A stretch of DNA of 64,000 nucleotides, taken from assembly GCF_013450155.1 (NCBI RefSeq), contig NZ_JACCKD010000006.1, positions 186,001 through 250,000 on the forward strand, written 5' to 3'. A program made the translations under genes and the position numbers. Below, piece after piece: positions 1 to 8,708 of this stretch (its first letter is position 1; every line of letters begins with the position of its first letter). A model generated the notes under the pieces. That model was not told the DNA's origin, ran no database searches, and saw only the letters and a program-made list of their open reading frames with translations. Source of the DNA: Haloechinothrix aidingensis (GTDB lineage Bacteria; Actinomycetota; Actinomycetes; Mycobacteriales; Pseudonocardiaceae).

Positions 1-867
1 GTCGGACACCTCCGCCGGGTTGCCCGCGATCGCCATCTCGTCGATCCATTCCTCGGGCATCTCGCGTTCCACCCGTTCCATGCCGCCCTCGAGCAGCTCC
101 GCCAGGTGGTCGTTCCAGCCGAGTGCCCCGCTCAGCGGGTTGTGCGGTCCGAGGGCGGTGAGGTACATGGCCAGCGCAGGGCGTACGGCGGCACGAGCGG
201 TCGCGCTGTCCTCGGAGACGCTCGACAAGGCGAAGACCGGCATCAGGTGTTCCTTCCGGTCGCCGGCAGCCATGCCCCGTTCGATGTGCTCGCGTGCCGA
301 CCGCACGTACGTCGGTCCCGCCAGGACACTGACCACGGTGCCGTCCGCGATGCGACCGGACAGTGCCAGCGACTTCGGTCCGACGACCCCGGTGAACAAC
401 GGTACGTCGGTCGTGGCGGGATGTGTCAGCGAAACGGACCGGTACGTGAAGCTGCGACCCTCGTCGTCGACGGTCTCCCCCCGCAGGAGACTCCGGATCC
501 CGGAAACGCACTCTTCCATCGCGCTGAGCGGGGAGCGCGCGGTGAGTGCCATCTGATCGGTCCAGGCAGGAACGCCGTGCCCGATCCCGGCGGTGAACCG
601 GCCGGGATAGGTCCGCGCGAGGTTGGCGATCTCCATAGCCGTGACCGCAGGGTGGCGGGCCACCGAGGCGACGATGCCCAGCTTGACGGGGATCGTCGAT
701 GTCGACGCGAGCGCGGCAGCGGACGCGGTGAAACCGCCGTAGAAGAAGTAGTCCTCCGCGACCCAGGCCTCCCCGAAGCCGAGGTCTTCGATCATGGCCG
801 CGGTGGGCCCGACGTCTTCGGGGGGTGTCGACGTCATGACGAGGACACCCAGCGGGTTGGTGTTCAT
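1..867 (-). CDS. LLM-class F420-dependent oxidoreductase (partial, runs off left edge)
   Basis: The minus frame stays open from an ATG at 867 to the window edge (289 codons; the family is usually about 300-350). It begins MNTNPLGVLVMTSTPPEDVG and continues with the luciferase-like TIM-barrel pattern: a segment FGEAWVAEDYF, then TIPVKLGIVASVARHP, and the typical YPGRFTAGIGHG motif. Such enzymes use reduced F420 (or FMN) to reduce or oxidise small substrates in the cytosol. GTGGAGAG just upstream is a plausible ribosome site. The gene is divergent from the MetE-like gene at 1121, and the F420 biosynthesis gene cofC lies nearby, which supports F420 rather than FMN as cofactor. The substrate cannot be inferred. 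Confidence 0.85.
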   Translation of the reverse strand, partial: MNTNPLGVLVMTSTPPEDVGPTAAMIEDLGFGEAWVAEDYFFYGGFTASAAALASTSTIPVKLGIVASVARHPAVTAMEIANLARTYPGRFTAGIGHGVPAWTDQMALTARSPLSAMEECVSGIRSLLRGETVDDEGRSFTYRSVSLTHPATTDVPLFTGVVGPKSLALSGRIADGTVVSVLAGPTYVRSAREHIERGMAAGDRKEHLMPVFALSSVSEDSATARAAVRPALAMYLTALGPHNPLSGALGWNDHLAELLEGGMERVEREMPEEWIDEMAIAGNPAEVSD

Positions 868-1120
868 AAGCACTCTCCACGAGGAGTTCGGTCTCGGCGA
901 TCAGCCGGGAGTGAGCGTTTTCGGGTAGTATCTATCGCGATCGCGAACCGGTGCATTGACATATCGGTCAAGAACGCGATCGGTGTTTGGTGAATTTGGT
1001 CAATGGTCGCGCGTGCGCGAGCGCGGTACCGTGCACTGAGGTAAATAACCTCACCTGCATTCGGCCGTCGCGGATTCTGATCCGCATGACGATGCCACGT
1101 ATGGAAGGACTACGAATACC
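868..1120. promoter_or_regulatory. Divergent intergenic region with small inverted repeats
   Basis: This 253-bp gap separates two divergent genes, so it should hold both promoters. It contains an inverted repeat TTGAC-N6-GTCAA (956-971) and a short hairpin-like TGAGGT-AAATA-ACCTCA (1037-1053). Either could be a regulator site, but no regulator is assigned. A 342-residue minus ORF reaching into this gap is antisense to the MetE-like gene and was not called. Confidence 0.4.
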
Positions 1121-2281
1121 ATGAAGCGTAGCGTTGACCGCGTGCTGACGACGCATACCGGAAGTTTCGAAAGGCCCGAGGACGTCAACGAGATGATTAC
1201 GGCTCGTGTGCTCGGGAACAATATCGACGACGACCTCTTCGAGAAACGTGTGCAGGAAGCGACCGCGGAGGTCGTGGCGCGGCAGGTCGAGTGCGGGATC
1301 GACGTGGTGTCGGACGGGGAGACGGCCAAGCCTGGATACCTCGAGTACGTCGGCGATCGTATCGACGGGTTCGACGAATACATCGATGCCTCGGAAGTTT
1401 TCCGGTTCATGGATATGGAGCCGTTCCCGGAGATCGTGTACCGGATCTACAAGGACACGCACGTCAAGATTCCGGTTTGCACCCGCCCGCTGTCGTACAT
1501 CGGACACGACCAGGTTCAGCGGGACATCGACAACTTCAAGGCCGCACTGACACAGAGCCCACCCACCGAGGCGTTCATGCCCGCGGTGTCGCCGGGACTG
1601 CTGGCGATGTGTTCTCCCAACCGGTACTACAAGAGCTACGACGAGTACGTGCTCGCCATCGGTGAGGTCATGAACGCGGAGTACCGTGCGATCACCGACG
1701 CGGGGCTGCTCGTGCAGATCGACGCCCCGGATCTCGCGTTCGGTGCGGACATCCGGACATGGATGTGGGGCGAGGTGGAGGAACGCGGGTTCCGCACTAT
1801 CCAGGACCTGCACGTGGAGGCACTCAACGTGGCGCTCCAGGGAATCTCTCCGGAACAGGTACGTATGCACCTGTGCTGGGCCAACTACAATGGACCGCAC
1901 GTCAACGACATCCCGGTACGGGACGCGCTGGAGCCGGCGTTCAAGGCGAACGTGTGCGGTATCAACTTCGAGGCGGCCAACGCTGCGCACGCGCACGAGT
2001 GGGAGGTCTTCAAGGACCTCAAGGTCCCGGACGGGAAGGTGATCATTCCCGGTGTGGTCGACTCGAAGATCGAGATCGTCGAGCGTCCCGAGCTGATATC
2101 GCAGCGGATTCAGACCTACGCCAACCTGGTGGGGCAGGAGAACCTGATCGCAGGCGTCGACTGCGGATTCGGAACGTTCGTCAACGTTTTGATGGTCAAC
2201 CCGAGGATCGCCTGGATGAAGTTGCGCAATCTGGTCGAGGGTGCGCAGATGGCCTCCGACGAACTGGCGAAGAAGAGGTAG
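1121..2281 (+). CDS. Cobalamin-independent methionine synthase (MetE)-like zinc methyltransferase/thiol transferase
   Basis: A 386-residue single-domain protein matching only the C-terminal catalytic half of MetE (classical MetE is about 750 residues). All zinc ligands of the superfamily are visible: His250 and Cys252 in [12 protein letters not shown], Glu284 in [13 protein letters not shown], and Cys348 in [10 protein letters not shown]. The N-terminus carries the family signature [10 protein letters not shown]. Stand-alone proteins of this type activate a thiol on zinc; relatives include archaeal methionine synthases and epoxyalkane:coenzyme M transferase. Since no tri-glutamate folate-binding half is present, the methyl donor or electrophile is uncertain. 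The ATG at 1121 follows GGAAGGAC at a normal distance. Confidence 0.85.
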   Translation: MKRSVDRVLTTHTGSFERPEDVNEMITARVLGNNIDDDLFEKRVQEATAEVVARQVECGIDVVSDGETAKPGYLEYVGDRIDGFDEYIDASEVFRFMDMEPFPEIVYRIYKDTHVKIPVCTRPLSYIGHDQVQRDIDNFKAALTQSPPTEAFMPAVSPGLLAMCSPNRYYKSYDEYVLAIGEVMNAEYRAITDAGLLVQIDAPDLAFGADIRTWMWGEVEERGFRTIQDLHVEALNVALQGISPEQVRMHLCWANYNGPHVNDIPVRDALEPAFKANVCGINFEAANAAHAHEWEVFKDLKVPDGKVIIPGVVDSKIEIVERPELISQRIQTYANLVGQENLIAGVDCGFGTFVNVLMVNPRIAWMKLRNLVEGAQMASDELAKKR

Positions 2282-2444
2282 CGACCATTCGCGGTTCAGT
2301 CATGGACCATCCGGGGAGCCGGGCAGGCGCACTCGTGCCGCGTGCCGCGCGATGGCGGGACCGGACCCGCACCGTTCCGCGGGGGGCCGGGTGGGGCGGC
2401 GGACGTCCCGCTGCGGGGCGGGGGACAAGGCAGGGAGCGCGTCG

Positions 2445-3818
2445 ATGACAGTCAGCGTGTTCGACATGTTCTCCGTCGGCATCGGTCCCTCCAGTTCCCA
2501 CACGGTGGGACCGATGCGCGCGGCCGGCAGGTTCGTTGCCGAGTTGCGGACCGACGGCCTCTTGCCGTCGGTAGCTCGGCTGCGTGTGGCGCTGTTCGGC
2601 TCCCTGGGTGCGACCGGCCGCGGGCACGGCAGTGACCGTGCGGTCCTGCTCGGACTGACCGGCGAGGAACCGGAAAGCGTCGATCCTGATGCGGCCGTGG
2701 AGCGTCTCGACGAGATGAGGCGCCGCGAACGGATCATCCTGGCGGGCGGGTATGAGATCGCGTTCGTGGAACGGCGTGACCTCCTCCTGTACCGCCGGAG
2801 AACGCTACCGGAGCATCCCAACGGAATGCGGTTCACAGCGCTGGACGCGAGCGGCGCGGCGCTGCGGGAGCGTACCTACTTCTCGATCGGCGGTGGCTTC
2901 GTCAGCGAGGGCGCTCCGGGTGAGCGGAACGGGACTGAGCTTGGGGCCTCGCGGGTACGGTACCCGTACGGGACGGCAGCCGAGCTGCTCTCCCGAACGG
3001 ATGAGATCGACGGACCGGTGAGCGATGTCGTGTGGGCGAACGAACGCGTGTCGCGTCCGGAAGCGGATGTCCGAGCGGGACTGCTCTACCGGTGGCGGGT
3101 GATGCGGGAGTGCGTGCGTGCGGGATGCAGGGCCGCCGGTGTGCTCCCTGGAGGGCTGAAGGTTCCGAGGAGGGCGCCCGGCCTCTACCAGGACCTCCTC
3201 GCGTCGGCATCACCGCGCGACACGTTGCAGGTCATGGACTGGGTCGCGCTGTTCGCCCTGGCTGTCAACGAGCAGAACGCGGCAGGCGGCCGTGTCGTCA
3301 CTGCTCCGACGAACGGCGCCGCGGGCATCGTTCCCGCGGTGCTGCACTACTACTGGCGCTTCGTCTCGGGCGCGAGCGAGGACGGTGTGGTCCGATTCCT
3401 GCTGACCGCGGGTGGGATCGGCATGCTGTTCAAGCAGAACGCCTCGATCTCCGGAGCCGACGTGGGTTGCCAGGGCGAGGTCGGTTCGGCGTGCTCGATG
3501 GCGGCCGCGGGCTTGACAGAGGTTCTCGGCGGAAGCCCGGCGCAGGTCGAGTATGCGGCGGAGATCGCGCTGGAACACAACCTCGGCCTGACCTGTGATC
3601 CGATCGGAGGGCTGGTTCAGATCCCGTGCATCGAGCGGAACGCCGTTGCCGCCAACAAGGCGGTGACCGCGTCGCGGATGGCATTGCGATCGACCGGTAC
3701 GCATTACGTGTCCCTGGACGAGGCCATCGCGACGATGCGAGCGACCGGGGCCGACATGAAGGCCAAGTACAAGGAGACGTCGCGTGGTGGCCTCGCCGTG
3801 AATGTGGCGGAGTGTTGA
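2445..3818 (+). CDS. sdaA: L-serine ammonia-lyase, single-chain iron-sulfur type
   Basis: Deaminates L-serine to pyruvate. The 457 residues match the single-chain family. The N-terminal beta domain starts [20 protein letters not shown], the hallmark of the family, and the C-terminal alpha domain has the [12 protein letters not shown] segment, [17 protein letters not shown], and [18 protein letters not shown]. Cysteines in the last two should ligate the [4Fe-4S] cluster. The reading frame is open upstream to 2241, but the ATG at 2445 is preceded by CAGGGAGC and starts the conserved domain, so it is preferred. Same strand as the MetE-like gene 163 bp upstream, possibly one transcript. Confidence 0.93.
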   Translation: MTVSVFDMFSVGIGPSSSHTVGPMRAAGRFVAELRTDGLLPSVARLRVALFGSLGATGRGHGSDRAVLLGLTGEEPESVDPDAAVERLDEMRRRERIILAGGYEIAFVERRDLLLYRRRTLPEHPNGMRFTALDASGAALRERTYFSIGGGFVSEGAPGERNGTELGASRVRYPYGTAAELLSRTDEIDGPVSDVVWANERVSRPEADVRAGLLYRWRVMRECVRAGCRAAGVLPGGLKVPRRAPGLYQDLLASASPRDTLQVMDWVALFALAVNEQNAAGGRVVTAPTNGAAGIVPAVLHYYWRFVSGASEDGVVRFLLTAGGIGMLFKQNASISGADVGCQGEVGSACSMAAAGLTEVLGGSPAQVEYAAEIALEHNLGLTCDPIGGLVQIPCIERNAVAANKAVTASRMALRSTGTHYVSLDEAIATMRATGADMKAKYKETSRGGLAVNVAEC

Positions 3819-4068
3819 ACACGCCCACGTCATGCCGAGGTCACGAGGAGTCGTCTCGTGTTTGAGACCGACGCCCGCGATGCGGGTGTGATCACCGGAT
3901 GCGACGTGCCCCGGTAGACCCCGCTGCCGGGCGGCCGCGGCGCGCTACGGCGACGGGTACGACAGCGAGGTCCTCCCCGGTCCCGGATGCGGGCGGGAAC
4001 GGTTCCTGCGCGACTCCGGAGCGCGTTCGCGGGCGCCCGGCCGCTAGTTGTGCGAAGGGAGAGTGACT

Positions 4069-4833
4069 GTGTCCCACCACGCATCGTACGCCGAGCACGG
4101 ATCGGACGTGCTCGTTCGGGACTCGGAGGACGCCCTGACCGAGTCGGTGGCAACGGAACTGGTCAGGTCGCTCGCGCATACGCAAGCCCGCGAGGGCTCG
4201 GCGTCGTTGGCCGTAACCGGAGGCCGTACCGGGATTGCGGTGTTCGAGCGTGTTTCCAGGCATCACCTGGTTCGCGAGGTGGACTGGTCCGCAGTGGACT
4301 TCTACTGGAGCGACGACCGCTTCGTTCCCCGTAACGATCCCGAGCGCAACGAGCTTCAGGTTCGTCGCGCACTGTTACAGTACGTGCCGGTCGAGACTGC
4401 CCGGGTGTTTCCGATGCCCGCTTCTGACGGTGTGTACGGGTCCGACTGCGCCGCCGCTGCGGCTTCCTACGCTGATTTGCTGGCTCGCAAGGCACGGACA
4501 TCCGGGTCGTTGTTCGACATCTGCTTGCTCGGTGTGGGTGAGGACGGCCATGTGGCCTCGCTGTTTCCGGGGTCGGCCGCGGCTGAGGAACCTCTCCGCT
4601 ACGCGGTCGCCGTACACGGTAGTCCCAAACCTCCATCGACCCGGGTCACGCTGACCTTCCCCGCGATCGCCCGGGCTGCCGAGACATGGTTGGTGACGGC
4701 CGGAGCGGCCAAGGCCGCCGCTGTAGCCTCGGCGGTGCACAAGGATCCCACGGACCCCGTTCCGGCCGCGCGAGTCCGTGGCCGCGTGAGGACGCGGTGG
4801 TTCCTCGATGATCAGGCGGCGAGCGCGCTGTGA
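4069..4833 (+). CDS. pgl: 6-phosphogluconolactonase
   Basis: Hydrolyses 6-phosphogluconolactone in the pentose phosphate pathway. About 254 residues, the usual size. Family motifs are clear: LAVTGGRTG near the N-terminus, the WSDDRFVPRNDPERN substrate loop, and LLGVGEDGHVASLFPG in the second half. The frame opens at a TTG (4048), but GAAGGGAG at 4054-4061 points to the GTG at 4069. Its stop overlaps the cofC start by four bases, so the two are translationally coupled. In F420-using actinobacteria the lactone is the product of F420-dependent glucose-6-phosphate dehydrogenase, which makes the pairing with cofC meaningful. No fgd gene is visible here. Confidence 0.9.
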   Translation: MSHHASYAEHGSDVLVRDSEDALTESVATELVRSLAHTQAREGSASLAVTGGRTGIAVFERVSRHHLVREVDWSAVDFYWSDDRFVPRNDPERNELQVRRALLQYVPVETARVFPMPASDGVYGSDCAAAAASYADLLARKARTSGSLFDICLLGVGEDGHVASLFPGSAAAEEPLRYAVAVHGSPKPPSTRVTLTFPAIARAAETWLVTAGAAKAAAVASAVHKDPTDPVPAARVRGRVRTRWFLDDQAASAL

Positions 4834-5549
4834 GCGGGTGGGCGGTCGTGGTTCCCGTGAAGTCGTGGCAGGTCGCGAAGAGCAGGCTCACGGGTATGCA
4901 CGCGCGTGCCCGGAAGGAGTTGGCGCGGGCTTTCGCGCACGACACCGTACGTACCGTGTGTGATACACCCGTGGTGGACGCGTGCTTCGTCGTAGCGCCA
5001 GCAGCTGAGTTGTGGGACCTCGCCCGTGCGCTCAGCGACCGGGGGCTCTGTCCGGTTCTGGAACCGGTGGTACGCGACGGGCGGGACACCCTGAACGCGG
5101 CACTGGTCTGCGGCAGCGACATCGCGCTCGACTCGGGGCACCGTCGCGTGGCGATGGTGGTGGCCGACCTACCCGGGCTCTCGACGGAGGGGCTGACCGG
5201 GTTCCTGCGTATGGTTCCGGCGGAACGTCCGGCATTCATCCGCGACGTGCACGGGACGGGAACGACCGTACTGGCGAGCCACCGAGGGGCGCTGCTGCGA
5301 CCACGGTTCGGGCACGACTCGGCGGTACACCACCGGCGTTCGGGCGCGGTCGATCTCACCAGCAGGTGCGATCCGCGGTTGTCGCACGACGTGGATACCT
5401 GGCTCGATCTGGGAGCTGCGAGCCGTGTGGCTGGACCGCGGGTGAGCCGGTGGTTCGAAGGCAGCCGTTCCATGCTCGCCACGCTGTCGCGTAGTCGAAC
5501 CGGTCGGTTCGCCGAAGCGGGTGATACCCGAGGACGGGAGATCGGATAG
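4830..5549 (+). CDS. cofC: CofC/FbiD-type guanylyltransferase of coenzyme F420 biosynthesis
   Basis: Activates 2-phospholactate or phosphoenolpyruvate with GTP, the step that supplies the F420 side chain before CofD/FbiA. The N-terminus WAVVVPVKSWQVAKSRL is the nucleotide-binding signature of this glycosyltransferase-A-like family; later segments VVADLPGL and GTTVLASH also fit. It has 239 residues, somewhat longer than the roughly 210 usual, mainly from a C-terminal extension. The GTG start overlaps the pgl stop. cofD/fbiA and fbiB are not in the window, so this copy stands apart from the rest of the pathway. Confidence 0.85.
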   Translation: MSGWAVVVPVKSWQVAKSRLTGMHARARKELARAFAHDTVRTVCDTPVVDACFVVAPAAELWDLARALSDRGLCPVLEPVVRDGRDTLNAALVCGSDIALDSGHRRVAMVVADLPGLSTEGLTGFLRMVPAERPAFIRDVHGTGTTVLASHRGALLRPRFGHDSAVHHRRSGAVDLTSRCDPRLSHDVDTWLDLGAASRVAGPRVSRWFEGSRSMLATLSRSRTGRFAEAGDTRGREIG

Positions 5550-5750
5550 GCGGACAGGCCGGAACGCCGGGACAGGGCGACCGGAGATCCGCGTGCTTCC
5601 GCATCCGTCGCCGCCCCGGAACACGCCTTCCGTCTCCGGTGCCGGACCTTACGCGGATCCCTCGCGCGGACGTCGGTGCTGCCGACGGAAGCCACGACGC
5701 GGAGGAAGCGATGTCACCGGACGGTCGATTCCGTCGGCAGGGTGCCGGCA

Positions 5751-6503
5751 TCACCGCTGCACGGCGTGATTGTCGTTCGCCGCTTCGAGGGTGTGCCGTA
5801 CGAGCTCGGCGATGGTGCCGTTGGGGTCGCTGAGTCGTTCCACCCTGCTGTCGTCGATGACCAGCCCGCGGAGCGTGGTGGCGACGTACTCGCTGGCGAT
5901 GTGGTCGACCGGGGCGTGGCCGTCCGGGTCGAACCAGGTCCACATCCAGTGGACCGAGCCGAAGATGTACAGGCTGACGATGTCCTCGTCACAGCGGCGG
6001 AACAGGCCGGTGTCGATGCCGTCGCGGATCACGTCGCGAACCAGCCGCCGGTAGTCGGCACGCTGCCGCCGGACGGTGGCGAGGGTCTCGTCGTCGAGTA
6101 GCTGGACCACTTCCCTCTGGAACGCGACCGTGGACGTCCGGTCGACGACCTGATAGTTCACGAACGCGTAGATCAGCGCGGCCAGTTGTTCGTCCGCGCC
6201 TGCCGTGTTGTCGAGAAGGGTTTCGGCCTCGGCGAGGCGCCTGCGCATGTATCGCTCTTGCAGCTCCCTGAGCAACACGCTCTTCGTGCCGAAGTGGTGC
6301 ACGATCGTGCCTTTGGAAATACCGAGCTCGGCGGCGATGTCGCCGAAGTTGGCACGTTCGAACCCGCGCTCGGCTACGTGGCGGCCGAAGACGTCCAAGA
6401 TCGTGCTGCGCCGGCCTGGCGCGCGTCCGTCGCCGGGGGCGCTGCCGGGGTGCTCGCTGGGGTTCACGTCGTATCGCCCGTCGCTCGGCGGTTGTCGATC
6501 CAC
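5751..6503 (-). CDS. TetR-family transcriptional regulator
   Basis: A 250-residue regulator with an N-terminal extension of about 35 residues, then a TetR helix-turn-helix: ILDVFGRHVAERGFERANF followed by IAAELGISKGTIVHHFGTK. The C-terminal ligand domain includes LYIFGSVHWMWTWFDPDG, common in regulators of lipid or acyl-CoA metabolism. It is divergent from the secreted hydrolase at 6626, and the 26-bp palindrome between them is its likely operator, so it probably represses itself and the hydrolase. The GTG start at 6503 has no good ribosome site; a later in-frame start is possible. Confidence 0.88.
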   Translation of the reverse strand: MDRQPPSDGRYDVNPSEHPGSAPGDGRAPGRRSTILDVFGRHVAERGFERANFGDIAAELGISKGTIVHHFGTKSVLLRELQERYMRRRLAEAETLLDNTAGADEQLAALIYAFVNYQVVDRTSTVAFQREVVQLLDDETLATVRRQRADYRRLVRDVIRDGIDTGLFRRCDEDIVSLYIFGSVHWMWTWFDPDGHAPVDHIASEYVATTLRGLVIDDSRVERLSDPNGTIAELVRHTLEAANDNHAVQR

Positions 6504-6546
6504 AGTACGTCACCGTAGCCGAATCGGTCCGGCGCCGACCCGCTCC

Positions 6547-6572
6547 GTATTGACCGTACGTACGGTCAATAC
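6547..6572. promoter_or_regulatory. 26-bp perfect palindromic operator
   Basis: Two 13-base arms, GTATTGACCGTAC and its exact reverse complement, meet without a spacer. The element lies between the divergent tetR and hydrolase genes. Length, symmetry and position fit a TetR-family operator. Assignment to the adjacent regulator is inference. Confidence 0.8.
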
Positions 6573-6625
6573 TATCGTAGCGGCCATCCAAGTGCCCGGT
6601 GGGAGTGCACAAGGAGGTGCTACGG

Positions 6626-7894
6626 GTGGGGAAACGGTGGATCCGAAGCGTGTTCGGTGTGCTGAGCGCGGCACTGTTGTGCGTCACGGCGCCACCGGCC
6701 GTGGCCGTTGCCGACACCGGCCCGTCGCGCGTGTGCCAGGAGCAGCGGATTCCGGTGTCGATGTCCGAGCGAGGCCCCGCGGACCAGCATGTCTATGGCG
6801 AGTTGTGCGTCCCGGAGGGGCGTTCCCCCGCCGCGGTGATGCTGCTGACCCATGGCATCACGTATGACCACCATTACTTCGACTTCCCTGGGTTCGACGG
6901 GCGGTACTCCTACGCGCGTTCGGCTAATGCGGAAGGGTTCGCGACCTTGACGATCGACCGGCTCGGGTCCGGGGCGAGCTCACATCCGCCGGGCTCGTCG
7001 CTGGGGATGAACACGCATGTGTGGGTGGCGCACCAGCTGGTTCAGAAATTGCGGCACGGTGGGATGGTCAGCGCGTCCGGGCCGATCACGTTCGACAAGG
7101 TCATCCAGGTAGGCCACTCCTACGGCAGTGGGGTGACCTGGATCGAAGCGAGTCGATTCGGTGACGTCGACGCGATCGTCGTCACCGGCGCCAACCACTT
7201 TCTCCGGATGGACACCATCGCCCAGGTCCTGACCCCCTCGTTCATCCCGGCGGCCGCTGACCCGAAGTTCGCGGGACGTATCGCCGACCCGTCGTACGTT
7301 ACGACGCGCTCCGGTACGCGATACGCCGACTTCATGGCTCCCGGCAACGTCGATCCCCGGGTCGTCGCGGCCGACGAGGAACTCAAGCAGACCGTGACTA
7401 CCACCGAGCTCGCCGAGATCCCGTTCGACATCGGCTACACCCTCGATATCCGGGTGCCGGTGCTGATCGCCCAGGGTGACGAGGACAGGCTGTTCTGCGG
7501 GGCCGGCGTCACATGTGAGTCCGAACGGCAGTTGATCAATGCCGAGGCGCCGCACCTGGGCGACCCGCCCTGCGTGGACGCCTACCTGCATCCCGGCGCG
7601 GGTCACGACAACGTGCTCATGCCGAACGCGCGCGACTTCTTCGAGGCCCTGAATTCCTGGGCGAAGCGAACAGTGCCGCCGGACGGCACCGTTTCGCATG
7701 GCTGTCCGCGGTTCGATCCCGACGAGTTCAAGTCGATGGACACCGGATCGCCTCAGGAGTATCCGTCCGACCCGGCGCAGGAACTGGCGACCACACCGCC
7801 GGTCGTGGGAGGAGTGCTCAACCACACCGGGCAGGCCTCCGCCGAGGTCCTCGACGGGCGAGTGTCCGACACCGTGTTCCCGGCCCTGCCGTGA
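6626..7894 (+). CDS. Secreted alpha/beta hydrolase
   Basis: About 422 residues. The start is the GTG at 6626, placed 8 bases after AAGGAGG, rather than the upstream GTG at 6599. A Sec-type signal peptide is clear: GKRWIR, a hydrophobic run, then APPAVAVADT as cleavage region. The catalytic triad of the alpha/beta-hydrolase fold is visible: Ser165 in VGHSYGSG, Asp285 in AQGDEDRLF and His327 in GAGHDNVL. The HGITYDHHYFD segment provides the oxyanion region. Several cysteines suggest disulfides outside the cell. Likely an esterase or lipase; the substrate is unknown. Probably controlled by the divergent TetR through the palindrome at 6547-6572. Confidence 0.85.
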   Translation: MGKRWIRSVFGVLSAALLCVTAPPAVAVADTGPSRVCQEQRIPVSMSERGPADQHVYGELCVPEGRSPAAVMLLTHGITYDHHYFDFPGFDGRYSYARSANAEGFATLTIDRLGSGASSHPPGSSLGMNTHVWVAHQLVQKLRHGGMVSASGPITFDKVIQVGHSYGSGVTWIEASRFGDVDAIVVTGANHFLRMDTIAQVLTPSFIPAAADPKFAGRIADPSYVTTRSGTRYADFMAPGNVDPRVVAADEELKQTVTTTELAEIPFDIGYTLDIRVPVLIAQGDEDRLFCGAGVTCESERQLINAEAPHLGDPPCVDAYLHPGAGHDNVLMPNARDFFEALNSWAKRTVPPDGTVSHGCPRFDPDEFKSMDTGSPQEYPSDPAQELATTPPVVGGVLNHTGQASAEVLDGRVSDTVFPALP

Positions 7895-7932
7895 CCTCGC
7901 CCATCGTCCGGCATCACGAGGAGAGGATCCCG

Positions 7933-8112
7933 ATGAGCACACCTGACACCCTCCACGGCCTGCTCGGAATGGTGAGCCGTACGACAGGTGACAAGACGTT
8001 CCTGCGGTGCGTGTCCGGTTCCGGCCCCGCCGATATCACCTTCGCCGAGCTGGAACATCGCAGCCGCCGCGTCGCGGCGGGTCGGGGTGGTGTGGAGCGG
8101 CCGGCGCGCTGA
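7933..8112 (+). pseudogene. N-terminal fragment of an AMP-binding acyl-CoA synthetase
   Basis: After GAGGAGAGGATC, an ATG at 7933 begins a protein whose residues 20-45 (TGDKTFLRCVSGSG, then ITFAELEHRSRRVA) match the N-terminal part of AMP-forming acyl-CoA synthetases. The match stops about 50 residues in, and the frame ends at 8112 after a basic tail. The adenylation core is absent. The good ribosome site shows that a real gene was truncated, apparently by the insertion or deletion that left the IS256 fragment next to it. Confidence 0.6.
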
Positions 8113-8157
8113 TCCTTCGGGGAGGAGAAGTCACTGTTGCGGAGGACGGTGAGCACG

Positions 8158-8314
8158 GTGACCGATCATGCCGGTGTGGGGCTTGTGCGGTTGCTTCGCG
8201 AGTGATTGGAGCAGGCGAGTCCGGATCCGGTGCGGGAAATGCCGCGGATCTTCGCTGAGATGCCGTTGAGCGCCGCTGCCGACATCGTCTGCCGAGTGCC
8301 GTCCGTGTCCGTCG
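8158..8314 (+). pseudogene. Degraded IS256/Mutator-type transposase fragment (N-terminal part)
   Basis: Reading from the GTG at 8158 gives HAGVGLVRLLRE, a TGA at 8203, then LEQASPDPVREMPRIFAEM and LSAAADIVC. This matches the start of IS256-family transposases (LVRLLREQLQ.ASPDLLRSM...TFAEALMSAEADAVCGA as remembered). The in-frame stop, missing catalytic DDE region and missing inverted repeats mark it as dead. A run of ten G follows at 8331-8340. Confidence 0.6.
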
Positions 8315-8708
8315 CCTCGACCAGTCCGGCGGGGGGGGGGCGAGCCGTGCTCAACCAACCCCAGCAGACACGCCGATCATTCTGAAACGAGCTCTTATAA
8401 CAACGGGTCACGAAGGTGCACCTGGTGCAGGCGGCGTGATCCGACCACGCACGACAGAGCGGCAAGCACCTCCGGGCGCTCCCTGGATAGGGCTGAATAC
8501 GCCGCACGAATCCGGTAGGCCAAGCCGATATGGGGCGTACCGGCCCAGCCCCGGGTCCACCGATGCTCAGCCGGCCCGATTCATCCCGGTCGGCCAGGAG
8601 ACGCTGCCGGCCTGCTGCAACCGTCTCCTGCTGCCGAGGGTGGTGGACGCATGTGGGCATGACACGTGACGGTGTGGACGCGCTGGACCGAGTTGCCATG
8701 ATGGGGGC
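8315..8708. other. Non-coding stretch before the LAL regulator
   Basis: About 390 bp with no gene I can support. It begins with the G10 tract (8331-8340), then has a locally AT-richer patch around 8380-8402 that could be promoter-like. Short open frames on both strands look like G+C-driven noise. It presumably contains the promoter of the gene at 8709. Confidence 0.4.

Noticed and set aside
968-1996. 342-residue minus-strand ORF
   Set aside because: Antisense to the MetE-like gene with conserved zinc ligands; no motif in the minus reading.
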